Shown: positions 22,079-33,508, counted from the stretch's first letter. The stretch: DNA of 64,000 nt from Aphelenchoides besseyi (GCA_024699855.1 JAMPIQ010000002.1:620001-684000); one strand, 5' to 3'. Notes: generated by a model from the letters alone, not told the origin. Made by a program: numbers and translations.

Positions 22079-24469
22079 TTATAAACTGGTAAACGGGATC
22101 GCCGAAGTCGAACGGGTTTCCGCGGCGTCATAATTCGGATCAAACGGATTGGAACTCTTCACGACCAGTGGAATATCTTTGATCGGTGAACGAGCGTTCC
22201 AGATCGCGTCTTTGACAGTGTGAAAGATAGCATGACCGTCGCCCAACATGTCTGTACGCTCCAAATGTTTCATCACCTTTGCTAAAGCAAGAACTTGAGC
22301 GAAATCGATGGAAACTCACGTTGAACAGCTGCGATGGCTATGGCACAAGCGGCACGTTGTAGTTCGGCAATTGAAATTTGAAAGGCCGCTAATCCGTGAC
22401 TATCAATGTCCGTAATTGCGGAGCAATCGAAAATAAATGTTCTGTGTGTCTGCAATCAAGATAATCGCCGCTGAAGTCGTTGGAACTTACTCTTCCCAAT
22501 CCTGTCGAGTTCCAAGTCGATACAACCTCTCGAACAGCCTCTCTGAAGAGTTCTCTATTCGAGAACAAAAGCATCGAGTGAAATTCAAAGACACAAACGT
22601 TCATTAAGTCTTTACGTCTCGAAAACTTTGCTCTCCAACTCGGCCATTGAGTTCTCGCAGCAACCGCAAAGAGTTGAAAGACTGCACCCAAAATCAATCC
22701 ACCGATTACATCCGTAACAAGCGTAGAAACAAAAGTGACTATCCAAATCAACTGGAAGAAACTGGAAATGCTAATCGAATGAACTCACGGCATCCCATTT
22801 ACAAACACGCCAATAAGTGGGCAAATCGATAAAACCTTTCAGAAGATCTCGATTAGCAAAGACGACTATGACCGACAAGACGGACTGAAAATTTCAAGTC
22901 AAAAGAAATAAATTCAAACTCACCAATGGCAACCAGTAGAGTAATGGACCAATAGCAATTAGAGCAACCAAAACAACCAGTGCAGATATGAAGATTGAGA
23001 CCTAAAAACCGTTGAATTAACTTTTTTGTTTTTTCAAACCTGAGAAGTCGCTCCACATTTGTCCAAAATCAACGGTCGATCCAAAGTGACTGCTGCCGGA
23101 AAGACGGGAAAGAAGCTCGTCATAATCATCACACCACCGATGGCATACATTTCCTGTTGATTGTCAACTTTGTATCCTTTTCGTATGGTCATAATTCGAA
23201 TCAACGAGACATGAAAAGCAATTTGCACCAATGCTATCGACACTGAACTCCAAAATAGTTGAGGAATGAGTTCGAATTTGGGAAATGATGGAGCGGGAAG
23301 CGCTCTTCGAATGTGTCCGACAGTTGGAAGATCGTACTGTTTGTTCAGCTCCCAGAAGAAAGTCACAAACGTTGCAATGAATGCCTAAATCTGTAAATTT
23401 CAGGATCAACTAAACTCACGAGTACAATCTCCCAGGGAACGTAGATCTTTCGTTTCCGACAAAACAGAAACTCGATCCCGAACCTCCCAACAATTAGAAA
23501 TACCAACGAAACTCCGGAGACGATCAGAGCAACGTAGTTGGCTTGTGGAAGATGATCGTAAAGATTTCGCAGCTCCTGAACACCACTTAGTTTTCTTTCT
23601 GAATTTAGACTCACAATAAAAAGATAACCAAAACCGGCAGATCGAGGAATCTCCACGGCGATGAACTCGTTCAGTTGAGAGATTGCTACGTGAATAGCAG
23701 CTGCGGTTATGAAGCCACCGGCCAACGGTTTCGAAAAGTATTCGGTCAAAAACTGGAGACGGAAGACACCGAAAAGCAGCTGCAACTGTTGACTAAAACT
23801 TCTAATTGAACACTCACACAAATTACTCCGTTGAGGAACGCTAAAGTCGAGACAATTGCTTCCTGGCTAATTTCTTTGCGATTGAATCTGTCTGGATAGA
23901 AACTGTCCGTGTGATTGATTGGCAAATGAACGGAGACAAGAACTGAACGAGCCGCTGACTCACTCATCAACTCGATTACACCAAAAGGTCCTGAAAATCA
24001 AAATCGACTTGTCGATTCAAGACACTTGCCCATCGACCCGTGAGGCCAAGAGCCCAAAAACGGGTAGATCAGAGACGCCAAACCGGCTGTGTAGAATCCG
24101 TTCACGGCGGGAATACCGTCCAAAAGAGCATACGCAATTCCTAAAGACTATTAAAGTTATTCGTGCAATCTGACCTTGAGTAACGTTGATGATCCCAATT
24201 ACAGCACCGCCAATAACATCGCCCAAAAGTTGTTCTTTGACTGAGTATCGTGGGAACCATTGTATCCATGGAAGGAAGCTGAGAAGTCCCGAGAAGTTGC
24301 GAAACGGATTCACGTAACTTCGTAGAACACGTCTGAAATCGAAGTCATTTCGAACACAGAGAACATTAAACCTCCACATTGGCACTGAAGACGACTGCAA
24401 GATCTGAAACTCGGCGGTCTCATCGTAACTAATTGGTCGTCGTCGTTTTCGTGTTTTTTGAGTTTTCAT
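22079..24469 (-). CDS. sulp: SulP/SLC26 anion transporter
   Basis: Sulfate permease family multipass transporter with a C-terminal STAS domain. From ATG 24469 (MKTQKTRKRRRPISYDETAE) the cytosolic N terminus leads to LPWIQWFPRYSVKEQLLGD, the SulP entry motif, then VIGGAVIGIINVTQ and GIAYALLDGIPAVNGFYTAG. Next come LNGVIC, QLLFGVFRLQFLTEYFSKPLAGGF, the SFFPVFPAAVTLDRPLILDKCG segment and the last TMs. The STAS domain includes the family signature TDIDSHGLAAFQISIAELQRA. The C terminus ends near AIPFTSL at 22079. At least ten exons have introns of about 38-45 nt, and no lesion was seen. Length and motif order match SLC26/SULP proteins that exchange sulfate, oxalate, chloride or bicarbonate; substrate not predictable. 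Confidence 0.92.
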
Positions 24470-24743
24470 CGTAATAACAAAAAAGTGCGAATGTGAGTAA
24501 CTCGACGGTGCAAAGGATTAGCATTTGAAATCACCTTTCATGTTCCGGACGTTGATGTTTTTCGTTTCAATCGCTTTTTACTGTTCATTTGCGTTTTGCT
24601 GCTCTTGAATGGTCAACAAATTGACTGTGATTTGGTGCCAAAAGTGAAGTGAATTTATCACAGAAGAGTGAATAAGATGCAAAATTGAAACTAGTTTGCG
24701 TCTAAAAGAAAATTATTTTGACGTAAAGCAGCAAAAAATGACT

Positions 24744-24815
24744 CGAAGCTGACAAGGGTCGAACTTGCAATCTTCGGATCCGAAGTCCGACGCCTTTCCA
24801 TTAGGCCACAGCTCC
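24744..24815 (-). tRNA. tRNA-Arg(TCG)
   Basis: A 72-nt cloverleaf folds on the minus strand. The acceptor is GGAGCTG with CAGCTTC (one G-T pair). The D arm is GCCT/AGGC, and the anticodon stem TCGGA/TCCGA carries loop CTTCGGA (anticodon TCG, reading CGA). The variable loop is AGATT, and the T arm GCAAG/CTTGT has loop TTCGACC. The discriminator is G. No intron. It sits beside the junction of two pepsin-like gene fragments. Confidence 0.9.
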
Positions 24816-25203
24816 ACATGATAAGCGAACCGTCTTTTCACTGTAAGGTTGCTATTAAGGTCGAGTCGAGAGCAAAGAAGAAACCATACGCTTGGTTGTT
24901 GTAAAATGAATGTGAGTCTGATCAACTACAGACAAACTTCTGTTCGGAGTATCATCTGATAACATATGATACGAAGGTTTCACAAAAAGATGGTTTTTTC
25001 CCTGAAATAAGCTCTTAACAATTAACATCATGAATGCAAACGACTTCAAAAATATAATCCGCAGAATCGAAGTTTTTGACGCACATCGATGATAAGAAGG
25101 TTTTCAGCTGGCGATTATTTCTGTATATTAAAATCATTAACGAAACAAGCTATTATGCGTATGCACCACCTCTATAATCATAAGGATAGTCCATTATGAG
25201 TGA
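24816..25203. other. intergenic, no gene seen
   Basis: Spacer between the tRNA gene and the truncated pepsin-like copy; nothing recognised. Confidence 0.35.
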
Positions 25204-25735
25204 TTAGCAAAGGCGAAGATGGCAGCCTATGTTCTTGGCCAAGCGGACGGTTAGTTTGTTGTAGTCAAAACTGATACAAAAGCGGTTAAGAAATAGCCAA
25301 CCGAGAATCATATCGACATCGGTGTTGTAACGCAGTAAGTTGACTTGATCGATATACGGCAAGCAGCACTTTCTGTTAATCTTTGTCTTTTCGAGTAGTG
25401 AGTTTGGAATCGTCAAGTTCCGACCATCGACGTTCATACTAAGCTTCAACGGTTGATCGCAGTCAAAATAGAAATTTGTGTCAAAGATCAAACTTTCGGT
25501 GTGGTTGAAGGTCTTCAGAACGTTCGCTCCAACAAGTTGGTTCATAAAATTTGATGGAAGAAAAATGTTTTCTATGTGATCGGTTATAAAAACCTACAAT
25601 TAATTAGAACCGAACTTGATTACATGAAAATACTTTGATTTTCTTCTCGTATCGAACACCATTCAACTCCACGTTCTCCATCTCTAGAATCCATCGGTGC
25701 TTGTCGCGTGTGTCATGTTCGCTCCAAATGCTACA
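25204..25735 (-). pseudogene. truncated pepsin-like fragment C (A/E type)
   Basis: Only the last exon and the end of the previous exon survive. SIWSEHDTRDKHRWILEM...LNGVRYEKKIK, an intron GTATTTTCAT...TTGTAG, then VFITDHIENIFLP and the C-terminal lobe ending DMILGWLFLNRFCISFDY...LRLC at 25204. These match the 3' exons of A and E closely, and the second active-site position is TDHIE instead of DTGTS. Upstream of 25735 the homology stops abruptly and turns into an opposite-strand pepsin-like fragment, so the signal peptide and N lobe are missing. Confidence 0.7.
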
Positions 25736-25739
25736 CGTA

Positions 25740-26201
25740 AAATTACTCATTACATTTTAGATGATATAGTTTCAATGTGTGTAAACCCGGTGCAATGGAC
25801 GACTGATAGCGTGTTGGGCGTTCGCGCAAATTTCGCCGAACAGACGGTCAACGCACAGCACTACAGCTACTTTCAAGAGAACGATGACTCAGTTTCGTTT
25901 ATTGATTCCGTTTTGAGCACAATAGAGGTTCTGTCTTTCAGTTGCGCATTTCCGATGACTAATTTCAGTTCTATTTGCCCAAAAATATCAAACTCAATTG
26001 CTGCAGTTGAAGGTCATAAGTTCCGAATTGGACTAGAAGATTATGTTGATCCATTTTGGAGAAGAACTTTTTGGAACATGCCCATTTTATCTCGACTTTT
26101 CTATTGACGATGAATTCGTACTTTCATCAACTATCTTGAACGATTTTTGTATTCTCTTCGATTATACTGGACTGAATTTGGGCTGTGCAACTCGTTTATG
26201 A
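25740..26201 (+). pseudogene. C-terminal fragment of a more conventional pepsin-like gene
   Basis: Plus-strand frame with pepsin C-lobe character: VLSFSCAFPMTNFSSICPK, then ISNSIAAVEGHKFRIGLEDYV, the typical I-G-x-x-F-x-I-x-x-x-DYV segment. After a frame change near 26065-26100 it continues CPFYLDFSIDDEF and ILNDFCILFDYTGLNLGCA, equivalent to the C-terminal FLxxFxxxFDYxxxxxGxA of pepsins, ending at TGA 26201. No N lobe or signal peptide was found. It abuts fragment C head to head. Less diverged from ordinary A1 peptidases than A, B, D and E. Confidence 0.6.
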
Positions 26202-26269
26202 AATCAGTCGATAGCATCCAGTAAACCGCTAGTTAAGATAATTTATCAAGCGCCGTACAAGTACGAAGG

Positions 26270-27435
26270 TTAATATAAAATATGTCGATTCAATTCGGGT
26301 AATATGATACGTGAACTTTGCAGTCTCGAATCGATCGGTGCAATTGAGGTCGTGGATTTGGAGGTAAAATGAAGAAAGAAAAGCGAACAAATACGAGAAC
26401 GATATGTGGGAATGCACATCAACGTGAAAGCCGGACCAACACAAGGTGTCCAATGAAGCATCATTGAGATCAACAAACTCAACCATTTCGATCCAAAACC
26501 CAAGAGAAGAGCAATCAGAGACAAAGTGGCAGGAATAATGGAAATGCAAATAGGGACAATTGCCTTAAAAAATTGAGGGTTAGCAATACGAATGGAACCT
26601 ACCTGTAGACACAACATATACGTTAACCCACGTTGTAACTTCTGCGTTTTTAGCGAGAATACTGATGACTGAGCGCTTAGAACGAACGTGATCTTTCGAC
26701 TACAAACAAAGATGATACCGTAGGTCACAATGGTGGCAATTGTGCCGCCGAGAACAAAAGCTCTGCATCCCCAAGAACGCTAAAATAAACGAATTAGACG
26801 TCATTTGTGTGTTAACTGCAGTGTCACTGGCGGCGAATCGAACATCTTCAGTCCACGTCAAATCGGAAAGAAAAAGATCGCGATAAGCGATTGGATTCGA
26901 TGCAAATGACGTGTAGAAGCAAATCACTTGAAAAGAAGTTCCAATGTATACGGCTGTCGTCATTGAAAACAAACGTAGAACCGTCGGTCTTGTTCCACTG
27001 AAACTGTTCGCAGAAGTCGATTAGAGGCTCAAACTCACTGGCAAACGATTTGATATCGGGCCGTAAATTCGATCAACAGTTTGGTACAATCATAACAAAT
27101 CGACCAAACAAAGAAGCAGGTCGCAATGTTCAAATGAGTTTGCGATACCTCGTGAAACGGTCCACTCAAGACGACAATTAACGCGTTCTCGACGAAAATC
27201 ACTTGCTAATCTCAACGATTAGTTGGCTATTGAAACTTTTGACTTACTGGTTGAACATAAGTCACAATTCCAATAAATAGAAATTCCGAGAAGCAGCCGA
27301 AAAGAATGACGTTTTTGTAGGCCCGAAGAAATCGGTCGTTTTCCTTTAAAACACAAAAAACCAAAAGTGAATTCAACGGAAGGCGATTGCGATGGCTGCT
27401 GTTTCGTTGTAACCGTGAAGTTTTTGAGCGTTCAT
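26270..27435 (-). CDS. STR-superfamily serpentine receptor
   Basis: Seven-TM nematode chemoreceptor of the STR superfamily (srd/srh/str-like; class not resolved). Start ATG 27435 (MNAQKLHGYNETAAIAIAF). Exons alternate with introns of 37-47 nt. Features: FLRAYKNVILFGCFSEFLFIG for TM1, then QTHLNIATCFFVWSICYDCT and FTARYQIVCQ at the TM3 end. A middle region RPTVLRLFSMTTAVY follows, and LQRGLTYMLCLQ joined to AIVPICISIIPATLSLIALL, matching the superfamily pattern QxxLxxxLxxQxxxPxxxxxxP. The end has IPTYRSRI, the YR motif after TM7. A 39-nt intron with no stop (26620-26660) makes the frame look continuous. No lesion seen. Confidence 0.75.
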
Positions 27436-27798
27436 TTCGCTGGCAATCAGCGGCTATATGAACTCATGTAGCGGAAATTTCAGCGTGTAGTTGGAGAATA
27501 AGTGACTTTAAACTACAATTCGCGTCCTTTTTCTCTTCCAGTCATCTGATGCTAACAGTCCTCAGGTACGACAACTTAAAACATCTGTCGATATCAAACA
27601 TCGTCTACACGGAAGTTTGGTCTCCGAAATTGTTGAACTTTATCTTTGTAATTCAAATACCATTGAAACTAAGAAGCTATTTATTACAAATTGCTTGGCT
27701 ACCAATTCATAAGCTAAAACGAGAAACCCGCACGGAATCTAATTTGGTTATGTAAAGTCACTTACAAACTTTGTAGTCATTTCCAAAAATAGTTCAAA

Positions 27799-28710
27799 TT
27801 GGAAGTCGTTCAATTCGTGGAGAAGAACAGTACTCACCTGCTGCAAAGGAATACCAGGTCGATCGAAAGCGAATTCGCGAATGGAAAAGAACAGAAACAA
27901 CAACTGGATTCTTCAAATAACAATGCGAAACGTTTACCCGTTGCAGGACGACCATTGAAAGACGCAAATTTGGACAATCGTTTGATCACTTGGATTCGAA
28001 AAGAACGTGAGAATGCCAATCGAGTGACACGATCAGCAATTCGACGAAGAGCAATCGAATGGAAGAACGATGATGAGTTCACAGCGTCAAGAGGATGGCT
28101 TGAAAAGTTCTTACACCGTCACAAGCTCGTTTCTCGACGTCCAACAACCGTTTGTCAAAGGAACCATCGAAATACGCACAAAAGATCGTCGACTTCATTT
28201 TTTTGTATCCAAATTAACTTAAGACAATGAATTCACTCACACGTATGTGATGGACGAGACAGCCGTTTGGTTGGACGCATCGAACTCGTTAACTGTCGAT
28301 GTAAAAGAAGTAAAACAGGTAAGCAATTTGCTTATTTCTGTGCTATTTGTATTTAGGTTCCGGTGAAGACAACAGGACATGACAAAATGAGAGTAACGGT
28401 CATTCTTACTGGTCGTTTCGATGACTACAAATGTCTAGCATTTGTTTGCTTCAGCGCGAGCGTCCCGACAAATCGATTGTTCAAAAGTTTAAAAAGATAA
28501 AATTGGGATGGTATGGAATCAATTGGCTGAATGACGAGATCATTGATGACTATCTGAAGGCTATTCTTAGACCAAGTTTATTTGGAACCGTCTGCTTGTC
28601 TGGGATTCTGCTCGAGTTCACATTTCTGACTCTACGAAAAAGACACTCAACTCACTTCGAATCAAAACAGCAGTAATTGCGAGCGGTACAACGAAATTTA
28701 TTCAGGGCTG
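27799..28710 (+). mobile_element. degenerate pogo/Tigger-type transposase
   Basis: Remnant of a Tc1/mariner-superfamily pogo transposase. The N terminus has a Psq/HTH-like segment, then a CENP-B-type helix-turn-helix: AGRPLKDANLDNRLITWI, NRVTRSAIRRRAIEW and FTASRGWLEKFLHRHKLVSR. In other frames come VMDETAVWLDASNSLTVDV (first catalytic Asp), VPVKTTGHDKMRVTVILTG, NWLNDEIIDDYLKAIL, VWDSARVHISDSTKK (second Asp), and VIASGTTKFIQG, matching the TKFIQAPD motif just before the third Asp, which is lost. At least three frameshifts or stops separate these pieces. A 38-nt intron-like segment (28319-28356, GTAAGC...TTTAG) lies within it. No terminal inverted repeats found. Confidence 0.75.
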
Positions 28711-28874
28711 TTAAAAGTTTTTTACTCATTGTTTGTTTCTGACTATTTAGGCTCCCGAATGTGGTATGGAATGCGAGTTTTAAATCGAAAATAAGAACTA
28801 GAAAGGAAAAGGTGCGTGATAAAGAACCACTACAAACGTTGTTTCAAGCAGAGAACAAGTGTTGGCACATGAGT

Positions 28875-30167
28875 TCAATTATCAATCGGATCACTAATAT
28901 TCGCGATGCCAAGTTGGTTGGTTTCGTAGTTAAAAGCGATGCAAAAAAATTGCATGAACGGAAAACCAAAAACCCAATTCGGTTCGTTCGCATACAAACG
29001 CGGACTCGAATACCAATCACGTAGCGGTGCTATTTTAACGATACAAGTGTCAATGTCGAAAAACGGCTTCAAGGCAAAATTAGACGATGGGACGAAAAGC
29101 TCGCGGTTGTCGACCGTGAATTTAAGATCAAAATTGATGGCACAAGAAACGGGATAGTAATCGTTTAGCATCTGAATGATAATCTCTGAATCGAGCAACT
29201 CGTCGAACGTTTCGTCGGGAATGAACGTCGTGTCGTGCTGCAAATCAAAGGTTATCTGAAATTCATAGGGTAGTTATGTTTGTTGTAATTCTCAGTTACA
29301 TAAACGCTTGAATTCCAAGTTCGGTTTAGAAACTCGGCAGAATCGAAGCCTAATATCCAGTTGCTTTCGACAGCATCTCGATTCCACCAATCGGAACAAT
29401 ACTCTTCATTGTGGTCGCCGATTGTTATTCGAGGTATAGAGAGGAGGATCGAAACCACGGGTCTTAAGATTCGACGCTGTTTGTAGAGCAACTGAATGAG
29501 ATTTGATTTGCCGGGCAAAAGACCCAAAACTCCACTGAGTCGGTTTGAGAGAAGGCTAGGAACAAATTGCTTATTGTTCCTGCTAGTACTTACTCAGAAT
29601 CCAAAATCATACCATTGACAAACAACCAATTATTTAACTCCAACGAAGCTGTTATATCGTTTAGCGGCATTAGAGAAATTGTTTCGTGGGCCAATTGACC
29701 GATTTGAGCGAAATGATTCCACAAATTCTCCTTCCGGAATTCATCGATTGACTTAAACGTCGACGAGTTTGTGGGGTCGAAGCGAAAAGCCGAGTTGTAA
29801 ATCGGTTTTTTACACCATTCAACGTCATCAAGCCTTTGACACTCCAATGAACAATACATTGCTGCGATGTCAACTGCAAGAATGCTTCGATTAGATTTTG
29901 ATTTATGAACAAACGAGAGTAACAGTAACGAGGACAATCGAGAGTGTTCACTTCGCCACAGTTTGCGCTGAGCACGAAAACGACGTCGGTGGTCAAATCG
30001 ACGTGCATTGAAATGGTTTGTATCGGAGTTCCGATGTTCATTCGAACAACTAAACAAATGTATGAGAATAAAAAGCTAAACGTACTTGGATACATAAACT
30101 CAACTTCGTAGACTTTATTTCCATTTACTAATGAAAAAATTGTAAACCAAAGTGTGCAGCTTCGCAT
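28875..30167 (-). CDS. secreted pepsin-like protein D, DTG motifs degraded
   Basis: Start ATG 30167 (MRSCTLWFTIFSLVNGNKVYE). Exon 2 has VRMNIGTPIQTISMHV followed by DLTTD, where pepsins have DTGS: the first Asp is kept but Thr-Gly is lost. Then SANCGEVNTLDCPRYC. Exon 3 has YCSLECQRLDDVEWCKKP and FVNGMILDSE; exon 4 has SGVLGLLPGKSNLIQLLYKQ and ITIGDHNEEYCSDWW. The last exon has ITFDLQHDTTFIPDETFDEL (second Asp kept as DLQHD) and the C-terminal VFGFPFMQFFCIAFNYETN, ending at 28875. Introns are 36-45 nt with agreeing phases. B is its closest relative here (shared CPRYC, FVNGMILDS and IPDxxFDE segments). Divergent from E. Confidence 0.78.
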
Positions 30168-30382
30168 TTCAATCGATCTTCCAACTCTGAGTTTTAAACT
30201 CAATGCCAATGAAAAATCATTCAGTGGATTAGTCATTTGAATCGGCTTTACGGAAACACGAACGAAGCGTGTTGACAAGTGATAAGCACCTTCACACCCC
30301 TTCATTTCTTCTACGTAGCCGACACTTGAAAGTCTAATTCCCCAAGTTTAGAACACTTTTTTCGTTTTATTGAATTGACAAT
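30168..30382. promoter_or_regulatory. shared divergent promoter between D and E
   Basis: 215 bp between the opposite start codons of two members of the same family, a second divergent arrangement like kin1/B. No defined element recognised. Confidence 0.35.
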
Positions 30383-31719
30383 ATGTTTTCGTATTTCTAC
30401 GTTATTCTTTCGCTTATAATGCAACTTCATGGTCAAAAGGTATTCGAAGTGGAACTTTATCAGTGGACGTCATGTAAACACTCTTGAACACTACATTAAT
30501 TCTCTTGTTTAGTGTTAAGAATATACGTTGGTTATCCGAGAAAAGAGGTACACTCGAATTTTTCTCTTGAGCTGTCCGATACCGTTTTCTACGATAGGAA
30601 TTGTGGTATACAACCCAATTGTCCGCGCTATTGCAACGTTGGTGAGTAGGAATAGAATGTTCGTGTTGCTACGTTTCCAGAATCTTTTGCCATCATGTAC
30701 TGCGAGCCGGTTTGTGTATTCAAAATCTCAACAAAATACTCGGCTTGTAACCCAAAGACTAAGATCAGCGAACCAAATCAATATTCGTTGACCGATTCGA
30801 AATCTTTCCATTTGCTAAACAAAACACGTTGGAACAGCCGTACTTGGTTTGCTAATTTACTTTCTGGCAACTACTTTCGCGACAAGCTAGTTTTCGTGGC
30901 CGATGAGTTAGTTCAGACGACCAACAACCTGGAAATCCAAGACGCCGTGATGGTTGATGGAACATTGTTGGATCAAAAGTGAGTTGACAAAAAACCTTGT
31001 TTGTATGTCCGCTAAGTCTCTTCATAGACGCTTCTGCTCTGGTTGGATTCGGACCCGGCGAGAACAACATTGTGTCTCAATTATACGCACGTAATCTGAT
31101 TCCATTTCCAATTATTCATATCGTTTTGCCGAGTTTATATTTGCGTAATGGCTTATTGAAGATCGGAGATTATGGCTATGACACGTGCGTCAATTGGACA
31201 CACCATGCAACACAACACTACAATCGTTGGGTTCTGGAAGTACGTAACCTCGAAGTGAATGGTGTTCAGTACAAGAAGCAAGTTAAGGCACGTTTCTACG
31301 ATTGAAATCATAAGACTTAGAGTTTGCAGGCACTTATAACAAACCACATCAAGTCGATTTCTTTGCCATCAGATTTTGTAAACGAACTTGTCAAAACGAA
31401 CGTTTTAAAGCGTTTCAACGACACAGAGAGTGTGATATTCGACTCCGATTTCTACTTTGAATGCGATCAAACGTTGGAGCTGCGCATGTTCACTGATGAT
31501 CGTCTTCTGATAATTCCAAATTATTTTTTGAATGAAACTCGAATTGACGAGAATCGTTGCTTACCGCTTTTCGATCAAACCGATTTGTTGCGCTACAACA
31601 AGGGTGTTGAAATGATCATCGGTTGGACATTTATAAATCAATATTGTGTGAGTTTTGATTACGACCAAATGATCATACGATTAGCCGAACACTTGCAATG
31701 TGAATATTCTCTTTGTTGA
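30383..31719 (+). CDS. secreted pepsin-like protein E, both catalytic Asp lost
   Basis: Start ATG 30383 (MFSYFYVILSLIMQLHGQ signal peptide). Exon 2: IYVGYPRKEVHSNFS, then LELSD in place of DTGS, and NCGIQPNCPRYC. Exon 3: FAIMYCEPVC...LLNKTRWNSRTWF and AVMVDGTLLDQ. The next exon has FIDASALVGFGPGENNIV, VSQLYARNLIPFP and LLKIGDYGYDTCVNW. The last exon has ALITNHIKSISLPSDFVNEL (second DTGT site is TNHIK) and MIIGWTFINQYCVSFDYDQ, stopping at 31719. Introns: GTAAACACTC...GTTTAG, GTGAGTAGG...TTCCAG, GTGAGTTGAC...GCTAAG and GTTAAGGCAC...TTGCAG. Phases agree, so the gene looks intact. Closest to A. Confidence 0.8.
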
Positions 31720-32203
31720 TGGAGCTCTTGTACAGAAACAACTATAAATGAAGTAGATCTTAGAATCTGTTATTCGACCATTATACCCTTACAAATGGTT
31801 TACGACCACTAGGAGGGGTTTAAGTACTTCAACAATAAAACATTCTAACACAACGTGCCGAGGGTGTTTATAATCAGTTGAAAAGGGTAACGAGAGATCA
31901 TCCGAACTGTTCATACACAGTTATGAATAAAACTCCCAATTCAAGATTACAGACGTTAAGGAACTCCATTGGAATTGAATCTTTGGATTATAAATCAGAG
32001 TTCTTTAACTTAACATTTGCGAAGAAGCCGATGATTAAGTTTAAAGCTCTCGGATAAACCTACATTACACAAATAGCACACAAATACTTCATCGACGCAC
32101 TTTAATAATAAACATGTGGTGCCTTGAAAACGAGTTGCAATCGAAATTTTTTCGAAGATGACGAACGTATTGGCAATTGTTCTTCGATTTATTGATATTT
32201 GAA
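31720..32203. other. intergenic, no gene seen
   Basis: AT-rich spacer between convergent E and F; nothing recognisable. Confidence 0.4.
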
Positions 32204-33508
32204 TTATTTGATGCGTCTAGTCAACAATACTTTCTCTTTCTGATAATCAAAACTGATACAATGGTCGTACATGAAGGTTTTGCCAAGAATCAGATCAATT
32301 TCAGTGATATAGTGAGGCGCATACATAAGTTTCAAACGCAATGCACAGGTGTTGTTGCCCATGTCTTCTATCGCTAGCGCCGTTTTTGACACAACGAACT
32401 TATAAGCGTCGATTGTAAAACTCAATTCAAACGGTTCATGGCATCGAAATGTATAAACATAGCTATCGGCATTTGGATCAAATTGATTGCCCAAAATCTT
32501 TCTACTTCTGCTCGTCCCAGGAATCTTTTTGGTAATCCAAAACTATCGTTTATATGACTGAGAAGGGCTAAACCGTCGTGTTTGCAAAATAAGTAGCCAC
32601 AGACTTACTTTTGTTTTCTTTCCATATCGTAAACCGTTCAACTGAAAATTTTCCAACTCTACAATCCAATGATTTGAATTCACTGTTGAATGTTGTGTTC
32701 ATTTGGAATAACATTCGACAATTTCCTGAGAATCCACTCCAAAGGCCAACAAACCATCGAAGTAGTCGTTTCGTATGAAAATATGAGCTGTTGGCAGTGG
32801 AATTAACTTCTGTGCGTACATTTGATAGACGATGTTGTTCATGCTCGGCGCCAATCCGATCATCCCATCAGACCACAGAATCTAGTACTGAGCCCGTAAA
32901 TGACGTTCATTTTTAACTTATTCAGCATTCAATAGCAATCCATCGATCATTTTTGCGTTTTGAATAGTTAAGTTTACTGTGGGCCCACCATCAGCTACAA
33001 ATGTCAGGGTGTCAGTGAAATGCCTACCAAATTGAAGACCATAGTCAAGTGTATTGATGTGCCAATCGTTTCTATTAAGTAGAGTGAAGGTCAACGAATT
33101 TCGTGGGTAAAAGTGATAACCAACGTACTGAGCATTATATGGACTTGTCAATCCCTGGTTGCAAATCAACTTTGTAATTCCGCTTGACAGATCGATGAGC
33201 AGTACATCTTTTTAAAGTATCCTAAAAACGAGTTAAATTTCAGTTATCGACATTCACGGTCTTTGCTATATCGTGGACATTGCACTTGCTCGCCGCAGTT
33301 GATGTCCACGAAGATCGTCCGAGAAGTCCAAAGCGAATGAGTTACATAAATGTACTGCGGAGGGCTCCCGATTCGCGCGGGAAAAACTGAAGATGAGGTC
33401 AACTATTTCACTGTACAGTAAACTTACACATCATATAATAACTAAGATACGTGACAAAAGGTTTTCATTTACACGAAATGCAAAAACAAGAGTCACAGAG
33501 AACATCAT
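32204..33508 (-). pseudogene. broken pepsin-like copy F
   Basis: Homologous to A and E over its length: RIGSPPQYIYVTH, then SLWTS instead of DTGS, then VDINCGEQVQCPRYS. An exon with QNAKMIDGLLLN follows, then MIGLAPSMNNIVYQMYAQKLIPLP, the HWIVELENFQLNGLRY segment and ALLSHINDSFGLPKRFL, with the second Asp again missing. The C-terminal IDLILGKTFMYDHCISFDY ends at 32204. Lesions: TGA at 32699-32701 near the position where A and E have Trp in CINW/CVNW, and a frameshift around 32480-32500 between GRAEVERF and DPNADSYVYTFRCHEPF. The 5' exon is uncertain; ATG 33508 is the best candidate. Confidence 0.7.
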
